The notes under the pieces are model-generated. The model saw only the letters and a program-made list of their open reading frames with translations. It was not told the origin of the DNA and did not search any database. Shown in pieces: positions 29,064 to 38,108 of a stretch of 43,794 nt of DNA. Each line of letters begins with the position of its first letter. Position 1 is the first letter of the stretch. Origin of the DNA: a virus. The DNA lies in IMG/VR virus record IMGVR_UViG_3300046532_004697, positions 1-43,794 of that record, one strand, 5' to 3'. The translations under genes and the position numbers were made by a program.

Positions 29064-29798
29064 TTAAAATTCATAATTAAATAAGTTTAAATCCGCCTCG
29101 TACACCTTTTCGGCTATAGCTTTAGATTTTTTTGAGTAGTGGTCTCGATATGATGATTTATCCCCTCTGTTTCTTATGTGAGGCAGGGTAATGATTGGCA
29201 TATTGACTGTTTGGCATATGAGCGACCAGTCTCCCTTTAGACTTTCGAATCTACCGACAAAATCCACAAATGGGGCCCCTCCCGAGAAGGCATCCTGTGG
29301 GTCATGGAGAAATCTATGTTGAGGCAAGTAATGGAGATTGAACCTCGTCACTGGGGAGCAAAAATCTGGCGAATCGACATATTCACCGCAGAACTCATCG
29401 AAATTTTTAAATTGAAAGTCTTCGTCGACATTAGCATTAGAGCCCTCAAACTCAAGCCTTCTTTGGGAGTACTTAAATGCTGAAAGCAGTCTATCAAAAG
29501 GGTTTCGAACGAATGCAAAGGAAAAATAATTTAATTCAGATAAAATACCTTCAGACAAAAATCTATTCATGGGGTAATAGGCGTGGGCATAGTCTTGGCT
29601 GGAGTCATGGTAAATTGAGTGTTGGTTTGATTCTGGTAGAAAAACATACCTTTGAAGTTTATCGCCATTAACGGTATCGCTGAATGTTGATATGGTGGTT
29701 CTATTTGGATCCGCTTCCACTATAGCCGTAACGACACTGCTACCGGCTGTTTTTGGAATATGGTAAAATATAAATTTGTACTTTCGGGAAAAGGTCAT
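29064..29798 (-). CDS. sulfotransferase (PAPS-dependent), third copy
   Basis: A 244-residue protein with FYHIPKTAGSSVVTA as the phosphosulfate loop, FAFVRNPFDRLLSAFKY as the 3'-phosphate motif and DFVGRFESLKGDW near the C-terminus. It is closest in type to the sulfotransferases at 11618 and 12993 but about 16 kb away, behind its own promoter (29817-29845), so it could be expressed separately. Confidence 0.85.
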   Translation of the reverse strand: MTFSRKYKFIFYHIPKTAGSSVVTAIVEADPNRTTISTFSDTVNGDKLQRYVFLPESNQHSIYHDSSQDYAHAYYPMNRFLSEGILSELNYFSFAFVRNPFDRLLSAFKYSQRRLEFEGSNANVDEDFQFKNFDEFCGEYVDSPDFCSPVTRFNLHYLPQHRFLHDPQDAFSGGAPFVDFVGRFESLKGDWSLICQTVNMPIITLPHIRNRGDKSSYRDHYSKKSKAIAEKVYEADLNLFNYEF

Positions 29799-29816
29799 TG
29801 TTTGTAATGATCCCTA

Positions 29817-29845
29817 AGGATACCGCAGAATTTTGAAAATGTCAA
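29817..29845 (-). promoter_or_regulatory. sigma-70 promoter of the third sulfotransferase
   Basis: TTGACA (29845-29840), 17-base spacer, TATCCT (29822-29817). The ATG at 29798 lies 19 bases after the -10, leaving a leader of about 12 bases. Confidence 0.65.
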
Positions 29846-29853
29846 GACTATTA

Positions 29854-31623
29854 TTAATCAGACTTAACATGCTTGCCGTCAGTAAGGCCTGCTCCGTAAG
29901 TATTTAAGTCAAGCCCTACTTTTTTGGAGGCTTTGAACAAAAGATCTAGATAATATTCGGGAGTTCCCTCGTCTTTGGCGTGGTATTCATCGCTAAATAC
30001 AATGCCGTTTTTCTGTTTTATGCTAGGGAGGTTGCCTTGCCAATGATATTGTTTGAGGTTTTGGTTTTTCAAGTAACCTTTTCCTTGGAAGGCATTACCT
30101 ACGAACTCCTTGAAAGACTTGGCGAAAGTTTTTCCCCTGTCAACTTGGAACATTATACCCCTATAGATGCCGTCGTGAGAATTAAGCTTGGATTTGAGGA
30201 CTTTTAAGTCATCAAGATAGTCACCCTCAGGCTTTCTGTTGAAGTTTGGTAAGTGATAGGAGGGTTGAGCTTCATCTTGAAAAGCTACAGCAAGCACATT
30301 TTCCCTTTCGGCAGCCTTAGAGAAGAATTTTAATGTTCTTTCTCCTGAGTCCGCAATGATGCTTACCCTATTGTTATACAGGGATTCGTCGTTGTTATAA
30401 TAAGGAAGTAGGGCATCTTTTAGCAGAGTGTCCTTCATAATATCTAGCTGTTTACGAGTTGATAAAATACTTCCACTGCCATCTACGTGAATCATAATAT
30501 GAAGAGAGCCATTTGCGGGAAGATGATCGGAATTATACCCCCGATGACCTCCACGACCTCCGTGCCCTTCGCAATTAGCTCCATGCTCAGAGCATCCAGC
30601 CCCCATTCCTAGCTTCTCTGTAACAGAGCCGTGCATTAAGCCAGCGGCACCACCAGCCCCTGCGCCGCCCAATAATCCTCCCACTCCATCTGTTGAGGGT
30701 AATGGGGGGTTGCTGGGGTTCGAGGGGGAAGGAGAGGTGCCTACGCCCCCTAAAGCGGGAACAGTCTCTCCGTCCAAAACGGCTTGGCCTACTCCGGCAC
30801 TAAGTCCGACCCCACCCGCTGCCGCAGCTCCAACCGAAGAAGCCCCCACTCCAGCCCCAATACCTTGACTTGGGAAGTTATAAGCATACAGCTCACCACC
30901 CTTTCCAGCTCCATACTCGGCCCCTTTGGGCTTAAAATTGAAGTCAATATCCCCAAGTTCAGAGTCATCATTCTTGCCAACTGGAACAAAGTTTTTGAAT
31001 TCATTTTGAGCATCTCCATTGTCTTTTTTGACTGAAAAATTTAGATTATCTGAATCTGTTTCTTGATCTAGCTCTGCAAGTCTTCGGTCAAGTATTGAGA
31101 AGTCTACATCATTGGGACGATCTCTGACAGCTTTACCAGCATGAGCATTAATCCCATTGTGGCTGCTATGTAGGCCAATCCCAGCCCTATTACCCACGAT
31201 ATCCCTATCGCGATTCGTTTTAATGTGTGAAGTTTCATTGTTTATGTGAGACCCAACTGAGTAGTTTTCGGAGATTCCGTCTCCGTTAATGATTACTCCG
31301 TCAAGCCTATCTTTGTAAGTAAAATGATCAAGATCATCAGAGACTACAACGGAATGAGTTCTTCCTGAATCTATTTCTCTAACTATATTGGTGGTGGTTG
31401 GAGTCCTGTCTATGTAGGTGATCTGATTAACTCCCTCGGTTAAAGCGAGTTCACTATCGGATACTACGGTTGTGTTGAGGTCGGGCTCTAGGGCGATTAT
31501 CGACTTAGGTTTAATGTCGTCACTTTTAATTCCGGTTATGATCAGGATTATAAAGCATAGGGTAGTGACATAGCTTAAGATTAAGTTAGTAAGAGAGGTT
31601 TTTTTGAAGTTTTTCTTTTCCAT
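29854..31623 (-). CDS. membrane-anchored VWA-domain protein
   Basis: A 589-residue protein. A short basic start and membrane helix (ILSYVTTLCFIILIITGI, about 15-32) place the rest outside the cytoplasm. Residues about 230-370 are Gly/Ala-rich. A C-terminal von Willebrand A domain begins HIMIHVDGSGSILSTR with the MIDAS metal motif DGSGS at 381-385. VWA domains bind proteins via divalent metal. This one could act in adhesion, surface assembly or host defence interference. An unusually large surface protein for a phage gene set. Confidence 0.65.
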   Translation of the reverse strand: MEKKNFKKTSLTNLILSYVTTLCFIILIITGIKSDDIKPKSIIALEPDLNTTVVSDSELALTEGVNQITYIDRTPTTTNIVREIDSGRTHSVVVSDDLDHFTYKDRLDGVIINGDGISENYSVGSHINNETSHIKTNRDRDIVGNRAGIGLHSSHNGINAHAGKAVRDRPNDVDFSILDRRLAELDQETDSDNLNFSVKKDNGDAQNEFKNFVPVGKNDDSELGDIDFNFKPKGAEYGAGKGGELYAYNFPSQGIGAGVGASSVGAAAAGGVGLSAGVGQAVLDGETVPALGGVGTSPSPSNPSNPPLPSTDGVGGLLGGAGAGGAAGLMHGSVTEKLGMGAGCSEHGANCEGHGGRGGHRGYNSDHLPANGSLHIMIHVDGSGSILSTRKQLDIMKDTLLKDALLPYYNNDESLYNNRVSIIADSGERTLKFFSKAAERENVLAVAFQDEAQPSYHLPNFNRKPEGDYLDDLKVLKSKLNSHDGIYRGIMFQVDRGKTFAKSFKEFVGNAFQGKGYLKNQNLKQYHWQGNLPSIKQKNGIVFSDEYHAKDEGTPEYYLDLLFKASKKVGLDLNTYGAGLTDGKHVKSD

Positions 31624-31709
31624 AGTTTTATATTTTTGAGGTCTGCTTTGGTATTATATTACACATATTTTATATTAAGTCTAACATTTAGAAAAAATTA
31701 ATTATTACT

Positions 31710-32864
31710 TTAGGAAACTTTAAGGCGGCCGGATCTAGTGAGGTGGGATTTTTTGCCTACCACTGAACCTTTCGGGATTTTTAGTTTTAAGGAGATTTCT
31801 TGGCTAGAGACTCCTTTTTTGAGAAGCTTCAAGATTTGATCTTCCTCCTCTCTGGAAAACTCGTAGTGCTCCTGAGCTTTAATGAGGCAAAATGATAAAT
31901 TATTTTTAACGGCAAAAGCCGACACTTGGCGATGGGAATACTTCCCTTCCATGAAAATTTCAGAAATCTGCCTGCCAGTATAACTCCTTACATTGGATAA
32001 TAAAAGCAATCTTAAGCTCTCTCTATCGGAGCCCTCTAATGGAGTATTTTTATTCTCAGGGCGAAAGAAGCTTGATATGGCTTGATGGCCTTCCGTCACC
32101 CTATTGAATGAGTCATCGTGTAGGGCTTTGGGGCCAAGGTGGCATCTGATCTTGTCGAAGATTTTAATGGACATGCAGGAGATGGCTTGACGAGTAACGT
32201 TTAGCTTTTCAGCCATCTCGTATTGATTTAACCCTACCTCAAGGCAAGACAAAATCTTAATCTCTTGATCCGTAAGAATGTTTGAGTATTCTTTGATCAT
32301 TTTCATTAAATAGCTGCACTTTTCGTTTCTGTCGTGCTCCTCAAAGAATGGCTCTTCCTCCCCATTTGTCTCTACGGCAACCTCATAAGTACTCTTAAAG
32401 CCATCCTCGGTAACATGCTGAAAGTCGGTCCTTTTGCTGACATAAGGAGAACGAACAATTTTATAATTAGTCCACCTTATGACATTCCTGACGAACGCAT
32501 ACGCTATCTTTTTAAAATCAACCTGAGATAACTTACCTCCAAAGTTACTTAAGATGTCATCCCTTTTCTTGATTAAGGACAGGTTAGCTTCGCTAACTAA
32601 ATCTTCATGGGATAACAAGTGGGAGGAATACCTGAACTTCCCTATGATTCTGTTGATATCATCTTGGTAGTTATTTAAGTAGGAATCAAAAATGTCTGAA
32701 TCGGGATGGGGAGATATAACTTCCACACTAAGGAGCTCGCCGGTGTTTTTGTTTATATAATCAGCTTGTTTCTGGGATTTTGTTTTGATTGTTCCATCCA
32801 CATTCAGTGGGGCATTTTCTTTTCTCAATCTTTCCTTCTGACTGTCGTGGGTTTGAATTTGCAT
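31710..32864 (-). CDS. sigma-70-like factor with a GcrA-like C-terminal module
   Basis: A 384-residue protein. Region 2 at about 65-145 reads INRIIGKFRYSSHLLSHEDLV, SEANLSLIKKRDD and FVRNVIRWTNYKIVR. Region 4 at about 195-243 reads LTDQEIKILSCLEVGLNQYE, then LNVTRQAISCMSIKIFDKI. A third module, about 335-382, reads FSREEEDQILKLLKKG, VSSQEISLKLKIPKGSVVGK, KSHLTRSGRL, very like the GcrA helix-turn-helix (WTDERVELLKKLWAEG, NAVIGKVHRLGLSGR). GcrA is a sigma-binding coactivator in alphaproteobacteria. A fusion with a sigma factor would link promoter recognition and open-complex help in one chain. The arrangement is seen; the mechanism is inferred. Confidence 0.6.
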   Translation of the reverse strand: MQIQTHDSQKERLRKENAPLNVDGTIKTKSQKQADYINKNTGELLSVEVISPHPDSDIFDSYLNNYQDDINRIIGKFRYSSHLLSHEDLVSEANLSLIKKRDDILSNFGGKLSQVDFKKIAYAFVRNVIRWTNYKIVRSPYVSKRTDFQHVTEDGFKSTYEVAVETNGEEEPFFEEHDRNEKCSYLMKMIKEYSNILTDQEIKILSCLEVGLNQYEMAEKLNVTRQAISCMSIKIFDKIRCHLGPKALHDDSFNRVTEGHQAISSFFRPENKNTPLEGSDRESLRLLLLSNVRSYTGRQISEIFMEGKYSHRQVSAFAVKNNLSFCLIKAQEHYEFSREEEDQILKLLKKGVSSQEISLKLKIPKGSVVGKKSHLTRSGRLKVS

Positions 32865-32890
32865 TTTGAGTTATAGTTTTGTTTTATTGG

Positions 32891-33907
32891 CTAAGGGCTT
32901 GGGGTAGGGTATTCCTTGCTCCAACTTACTTGGCTTGTTGTTTGGCTCATAATTTTCCTTAAGTAACTGATCTTGAAGCCTAGATCTTTAGCGGCGTCTT
33001 TTCTGCTATTACTGTTGCTTGATAGAGCTTTTTTAATTTTGGGGATTAAATCGCCTAAACGCTTTTGCCTGCGAACCCTCTTAGTTTCATTTATTTTAGA
33101 CCTTCTTTTTTCATCAGCCTCCTTCGATAGTGGGAAGGGTTTGAATCCTTCAGCAATTTTCCTCTTCATGACTTCTTTTTGAGATTTAGAACGAACTTCA
33201 CTGCTCACTTTTTTAGAGTTAGAGAAAGGCTTTGGGACAGGGTATTCTTTGTTCCAGTTCGTGCTGGGGAACTTTGCCATTAAGCAATAGAACTTATGCC
33301 TGCTAACTCCTAGGTGATTTGCAGCTTTGGATCTATTTCCGTCTGTATGGATCAAGGCATTAATAATCATTTGGCGAGTAGACTTCATGACTTGCTTATC
33401 CCATTTAACCCACTTGCCTTTGTAGATCATGCCCTCCCTATCTTCAAGAGCTAGGACTTTACCTTTATTGTGGACATGAGACCAATTTTCATCACCCTTC
33501 TTAAAGCCTATGGATTTTATGCGCTCATAGTCGGTAGTATTGAATCGATTTGTCTTTTCTGGAGCCCTCTCAATTGCAAGTTTGTATAAGACGTTGTTTT
33601 CATTTGGGAATGAAGCAGTCCTAATTTGATCCCACTCTTTCACCCTAAGCCTGACATTGTTGGCGTTTTTATATTTTTTGTGAAACATAAAACCGTGAAC
33701 AGCTTTAATCTTAATTCCTAGGCCTTCTTGGGCTGTTCTTTTAGATAGAGTATCCTTTGCAAGAACATAAGATTTCGCTTTAATGAAGGTCTTAAAATCC
33801 AATTCAGAGCCATTACTGTATTTCTCTGTATAATTAATGTTCCAGTATTGATCTACGTCAAAAAGCTGACGCCTAAATTTATATTGAATATTTTTGGGTT
33901 TCTTCAT
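32891..33907 (-). CDS. Fis-type helix-turn-helix regulator with repeated W-KEYP motif
   Basis: A 338-residue basic protein with two Fis-like helix-turn-helix segments: MIINALIHTDGNRSKAANHLGVSRHKF (about 175-205, read in pieces) and IKKALSSNSNSRKDAAKDLGF (about 290-310). Each is followed by a WNKEYPVPKP or WSKEYPTPSP motif, so the two halves look like a duplication. A leaderless ATG lies ten bases past a consensus promoter. It is transcribed toward the sigma-GcrA gene, and the pair may form a regulatory unit. Confidence 0.55.
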   Translation of the reverse strand: MKKPKNIQYKFRRQLFDVDQYWNINYTEKYSNGSELDFKTFIKAKSYVLAKDTLSKRTAQEGLGIKIKAVHGFMFHKKYKNANNVRLRVKEWDQIRTASFPNENNVLYKLAIERAPEKTNRFNTTDYERIKSIGFKKGDENWSHVHNKGKVLALEDREGMIYKGKWVKWDKQVMKSTRQMIINALIHTDGNRSKAANHLGVSRHKFYCLMAKFPSTNWNKEYPVPKPFSNSKKVSSEVRSKSQKEVMKRKIAEGFKPFPLSKEADEKRRSKINETKRVRRQKRLGDLIPKIKKALSSNSNSRKDAAKDLGFKISYLRKIMSQTTSQVSWSKEYPTPSP

Positions 33908-33916
33908 ATAGGAGTC

Positions 33917-33945
33917 AGTATAGCACGGGGAAATGGAAATGTCAA
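33917..33945 (-). promoter_or_regulatory. near-perfect promoter with leaderless start
   Basis: TTGACA (33945-33940), 17-base spacer, TATACT (33922-33917), ATG at 33907, ten bases past the -10. The expected start of transcription is about 33910. Confidence 0.85.
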
Positions 33946-33976
33946 GCTTTTAGGCTCTATGGTATCGCCCTAAAAA

Positions 33977-34361
33977 TGGTGGAGGTGGCGGGAATTGAAC
34001 CCGCGTCCTGATAGTCTTCAAACAGACACATCTACAAGCTTAGTTAGTTTCTTTTAGAGTTGTTGATACTAGCATCGAACTTCTTGTTACCATTATTTAC
34101 CCCCGCTACGCAGGGGACTCAGTTTATTAACAAGTAAACCTTTTCTGTTTTGCAGAAAGATGACCCCCTATCCAAGACATCTGCGTCTCTTGGTAGAAGG
34201 TTGGCAGCCTATGCTGCCAAGGCGAGCTCGCGACTCTTGAAGCCGAAAGCTCTAACACGGTTTTTGTTGCCATGTACAACGTTGCACTTTTTTATCGAAG
34301 CCAAGTGCATCTCCGGCTTGCAGTGTAAGAATCCAGCATCAGTCGAATCCAGTACACCCCC
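33977..34361 (-). ncRNA. ssrA: tmRNA
   Basis: A 385-base tmRNA on the minus strand. The 5' end GGGGGTG pairs with the 3' CACCTCC before an encoded ACCA, and the TTCAATTCC T-arm is clear. Near the 5' end CTGGATTCGACTG is the conserved tRNA-like-domain sequence. After a pseudoknot-like segment, a tag frame at 34271-34209 encodes GNKNRVRAFGFKSRELALAA and a TAG stop. The ALAA end matches the protease-recognition end of bacterial tags. The resume codon GGC (Gly) and the 20-residue length are unusual; the E. coli tag is ten residues. It rescues stalled ribosomes and marks proteins for destruction. Confidence 0.9.
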
Positions 34362-34383
34362 AAAATTTTCAAAGAACAAATGT

Positions 34384-34412
34384 AATATACACTATTAGAG
34401 TAGTGTTGTCAA
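34384..34412 (-). promoter_or_regulatory. tmRNA promoter
   Basis: TTGACA (34412-34407), 17-base spacer, TATATT (34389-34384). It overlaps the stop of the structural gene. The start would be about 34377, so a 16-base leader must be removed, as RNase P does. Confidence 0.75.
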
Positions 34413-35707
34413 TATATTTTTACTAAAGGGTCGCCCCAAGAAAGTAGGCGTGGCCTATCGGGAAAGAAGCTTGATCCATATATAAATAGACCGTTTTCCG
34501 TGTCTTCTGGCCCCCCTATCTGAGCATGAAAGTTGAGGTCAACGACTTTATTGTCACTAATGGCGGAAGTGATACCTTCCGATTCGAGAACCGCACCTTT
34601 TATGTAATAAGCCATTTTCATTTCTTCTTGCTGTAGGGCTCCGTTGCAGTTGCAAACTGATCGGGGGTCTTGCATGATTAGAACTAGGTTGTGCTTTTTG
34701 GAAGTAAAGAGATCGCATAGAGCCTTGGACTCCTTAATGTCTCCCATTAAGGCTCTGATTTGGACGTCAATTCTCGATGGATAGTTGTAGGCTCTGGTAT
34801 ATTCTAGGCTAGTTCCTATCCTGCTTAGTCTAGAGCTACCCATTGGGGCATTAATGGTGAAGCCTTGTATGTTGGCAGCCCCTTCGGAGTAGTCGTTAAT
34901 TTGGGCGAGTTGTTTTGATAGGTATCCCGCATTATCTAAAGAGATTCTTAGATCCCCCGGCTTTATGCCAACGGAGCCTGGCTCAAAACTTATATCCTCT
35001 ATACCCTCGAGAGTTTCGTAAAGAAAGCTTTCGTGTGTGTCGGGTATACTGAATTTAATATTGGGATCAGGACAGCCCTTTTTGAAATTGTAGGACGGAA
35101 CGGGTAGGTTTTTAAACCCCTTATAGGACTTTGTGTTGGCGGCTTCAAAACTGAGCCTAGCTTTAGGCAGGTCTCCCACCTCTGCGGTTAGGGCATATTG
35201 GCTTAGGTGGGCGTTACCTATGCCAACAACACCAACGTCGTCTCCAAAGCTCTCTAGGTTTGCATTTACAACATCATGTCCATCTGGAACTTGAATTGTG
35301 AAAAAGTTTTGGCCAAAAAGTCTACTTTCTGGCATAATGTGCCTACTGAAAGCTTGATGTTTCCCGTCAATAATGAAGCCAACAGCCTGCTCATTGTAGC
35401 CGTCTGCAAGATAATATTCGAAATCTAGGGTGACATTTGGAGTTTCAAGGAAGGTTTTATCTCTCCTTGCCGCATGCCCGTACTCGTTTATATCTATAAA
35501 GTTAGTTTGAAAACCATGGTTTATGCCGACTATCCTGTGAAGTTGCCTGACTTGATTGCCTCCATCTATCTCGTTCCAGTGCAGGTTTCTGAACTGATCT
35601 TGATCATCTGAGGCATGGTTAGAGAAGTGGTTCCCTGTGGCATCGAAGGATGTATACAGGAACTGACTTGCATAATTAACTCTATTTCTTTTTGACGATT
35701 TTGGCAT
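34409..35707 (-). CDS. probable virion structural protein
   Basis: About 432 residues starting MPKSSKRNRVNYASQFLYTS. Beta-rich sequence with repeated strand-like segments (TNFIDINEYGHAA, GLFIYGSSFFPD) and the fragment NYPSRIDVQIRALMGDIKES typical of tail-tube or other virion beta-proteins. No signal peptide or enzyme motif. It overlaps the Clp gene by 26 bases. The virion assignment is inference. Confidence 0.4.
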   Translation of the reverse strand: MPKSSKRNRVNYASQFLYTSFDATGNHFSNHASDDQDQFRNLHWNEIDGGNQVRQLHRIVGINHGFQTNFIDINEYGHAARRDKTFLETPNVTLDFEYYLADGYNEQAVGFIIDGKHQAFSRHIMPESRLFGQNFFTIQVPDGHDVVNANLESFGDDVGVVGIGNAHLSQYALTAEVGDLPKARLSFEAANTKSYKGFKNLPVPSYNFKKGCPDPNIKFSIPDTHESFLYETLEGIEDISFEPGSVGIKPGDLRISLDNAGYLSKQLAQINDYSEGAANIQGFTINAPMGSSRLSRIGTSLEYTRAYNYPSRIDVQIRALMGDIKESKALCDLFTSKKHNLVLIMQDPRSVCNCNGALQQEEMKMAYYIKGAVLESEGITSAISDNKVVDLNFHAQIGGPEDTENGLFIYGSSFFPDRPRLLSWGDPLVKIY

Positions 35708-38090
35708 TGCACACAAATTTATTATCTACTACATCTATTTTTACACTTTTAGACTCGTTGTTGATAATAAACTTAGCAAGAATAACTTCTATTTCGTTTT
35801 GAATGATTCTTCTTATCGGCCTGCCCCCAAGATTTTCTGATATAGTTCTCTTGAGAACTTCTTTTTTTACTTTCGGGGAGAAGTACATTTTAATATCTTT
35901 ATTCTTTAGTTTTTTTCTAACTTTGGCAAATTCTATTTTAATTATTTCTAATAAATTTTCGTCTGAGAAGTTATTAAATAAAACAATTCCATCAAAGCGG
36001 TTAACTAGTTCCGGACTCAAGGTTCGTTTTGCTTGCTCGAAGATTTTATCTCGGCTAGATTCCTCGCCATCAAGAAACCCGACGGAACCTTGCTTGTCTA
36101 GGAGGTTAGCTCCAAGGTTACTCGTTAGGATTATTATAGTATTTTTAAAGCAGGTTTCCTCTCCTGAGTTATCAGTTAGCCTTCCTTCTTCTAGGATTTG
36201 AAGCAGGGACTGAAGGACTGTGGGGTGAGCTTTTTCTACCTCATCGAACAAAAGAACGCAATGGGGATCCCTTTTTACTTTTTCCGTTAAAATTCCACCT
36301 TTTTCATAACCTACATATCCGGGGGAGGAGCCGGAGAATTTGCTTACAGAGGTAGATTCCGTGAACTCGCTCATGTCGAAGTAAATTAATTTTTTGCTTG
36401 ACCCGAAGTAGTTTGCGGCTAGGGACTTTGAGGTTAAGGTTTTTCCTGTTCCGGTTTTTCCGAGGAACAAAAAACTTCCTATGGGTCGAGCTGGGTCCTG
36501 AAGCCCGCAGTGGGTCTTGAATAGGGCATTGGATATTTTTTCTATAGCTTGAGTCTGTCCGATGACCTCCTTGTTCATTCTTGGCTCTAGCTCAATAAGC
36601 TTTTTGGATTGGGATTCATTTAGGGTCTCGATGGGTATATCTAAGTTAAGGGAAACTGCTTCCCTGATATTCTGACAGGTAACACTGGGTACATTTTTAC
36701 TTTTTCTTTTACCCCACTTTTCTAGAAGTTTTTTATAAGATTTAAAAATTACATCTTTTGTTTGCGTGTCAATTTCTTCGCTGGCGAGAGCTTTTTCCAT
36801 TTGATTCGCCATTGGGGGTTTTTTAAAGAATTTTATTTTTAGGGAGGATCCGGCCTGATCTAGGAGGTCAATAGCTTTATCTGGGAGGCGACGATTGTTT
36901 ATGTATTTTACTGAAAGTCTTATCGCTTCATCAATGGAGTCTTCGCTGTAGCAAACTCCGTGAAACTCCGTATAACTAGAGGCTAGGTGGGATAGAATTT
37001 TCTTTGCCTCTTTTTCTGTCGGTTCATTAATTTTTATAGTTTCAAACCTGCGCCTCAAGGCGGGATCTTTTGCGAAGCTTTTCTTGTACTCTTCGTGTGT
37101 TGTTGAACCTATGCATTTTATTTCTCCACGAGCGATATAGGGCTTAAGCATGTTAGCCGCATCTAGGGATCCCTCGGAGTTTCCGGCTCCCATTAGGGTG
37201 TGTATCTCGTCGATAAAGATGATTATATTTTTTTGATCCTTGACCTCTTCTATGAATAGCTTAAACCTCTCCTCGAATTGACCTCTGTATTTTGTGCCTG
37301 CGACCATTGAGGGCAGATCTAGGGAAACAATTTTTTGATTAATTAAATAGTCATTTGAATCTATATTGTTAATTTTGTTAGCAAGAGCTTCTACGAGGGC
37401 CGTCTTACCTACCCCCGCATCTCCGACAAGAAGGGCGCAGCATTTTGTTTTTCTACACAAAGCTTCCTCTATTTTTGAGATGTAGGTAGGGTTTGGTGAT
37501 AGATGGTTGAAGCGACCCTCTTTAGCTAGAGCATTAAGGTCGACACTATATGCGTCTATAGGTTGATTTTGGTTGGGGTTTGGAGCTCCAAACGGGGTAG
37601 AAGTTGAGAATGGGCTAGGGTCTGAGGGTTCAATATTCGGATCGCTGACAATATCATGAGAAAGAATCTCGTCAAGAATGTCTTGAACCTCTACAATGTC
37701 AATATCGCAAGCAATGAAGTAATCTAGGATGTTGGAGTTGAAGTCATTTAAAATCGCATACAATATATGTTCCACACTAATATAGGAGTGGCTGTTTTCT
37801 TTAGATAGGTTATAGGAATAGTCTAGGCAGCCCTTAACCTCTTTCGAGAAAAGAGGAACCCTTAACTCCTTAGATCTCTCTATATAGCTTAGGTTGTCGG
37901 TGAGTAAAATTTCTAACTTGTCAAATTTTTGCCCAACCTTAATTGCTATAAAGGGTATTAAGAACGAATCCACCTTAATGAAGGAGAGCATTAGATGCTC
38001 TAGGGTAACCTCGGGATGTGAAAACTTTTCCGCTAGCTTTTTCGCTAGCGCTAGTATCTCCTGAGATCTTGGAGTAAAGTTAGCTTGCAT
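35682..38090 (-). CDS. ClpC/ClpA-type double AAA+ unfoldase
   Basis: An 802-residue Hsp100. An N-terminal Clp repeat domain (about 1-145), first AAA+ with GDAGVGKT (223-230) and IFIDEIHT (291-298), second AAA+ with GKTGTGKT (544-551) and LLFDEVEKAHP (614-624). The linker is short, as in ClpA/ClpC rather than ClpB. In D2, SVGF at about 669-672 sits at the position of the ClpP-docking loop (VGF in ClpC), so it might drive host ClpP. It could unfold tmRNA-tagged proteins. Confidence 0.85.
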   Translation of the reverse strand: MQANFTPRSQEILALAKKLAEKFSHPEVTLEHLMLSFIKVDSFLIPFIAIKVGQKFDKLEILLTDNLSYIERSKELRVPLFSKEVKGCLDYSYNLSKENSHSYISVEHILYAILNDFNSNILDYFIACDIDIVEVQDILDEILSHDIVSDPNIEPSDPSPFSTSTPFGAPNPNQNQPIDAYSVDLNALAKEGRFNHLSPNPTYISKIEEALCRKTKCCALLVGDAGVGKTALVEALANKINNIDSNDYLINQKIVSLDLPSMVAGTKYRGQFEERFKLFIEEVKDQKNIIIFIDEIHTLMGAGNSEGSLDAANMLKPYIARGEIKCIGSTTHEEYKKSFAKDPALRRRFETIKINEPTEKEAKKILSHLASSYTEFHGVCYSEDSIDEAIRLSVKYINNRRLPDKAIDLLDQAGSSLKIKFFKKPPMANQMEKALASEEIDTQTKDVIFKSYKKLLEKWGKRKSKNVPSVTCQNIREAVSLNLDIPIETLNESQSKKLIELEPRMNKEVIGQTQAIEKISNALFKTHCGLQDPARPIGSFLFLGKTGTGKTLTSKSLAANYFGSSKKLIYFDMSEFTESTSVSKFSGSSPGYVGYEKGGILTEKVKRDPHCVLLFDEVEKAHPTVLQSLLQILEEGRLTDNSGEETCFKNTIIILTSNLGANLLDKQGSVGFLDGEESSRDKIFEQAKRTLSPELVNRFDGIVLFNNFSDENLLEIIKIEFAKVRKKLKNKDIKMYFSPKVKKEVLKRTISENLGGRPIRRIIQNEIEVILAKFIINNESKSVKIDVVDNKFVCNAKIVKKK

Positions 38091-38108
38091 ATACTATTTA
38101 TACACGTG

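Noticed and set aside
33950-33976. Hairpin TTTTAGG/CCTAAAA after the tmRNA as a terminator
   Set aside because: The stem is weak and no T-run follows on the minus strand, so it is noted only as a possible processing or end structure.
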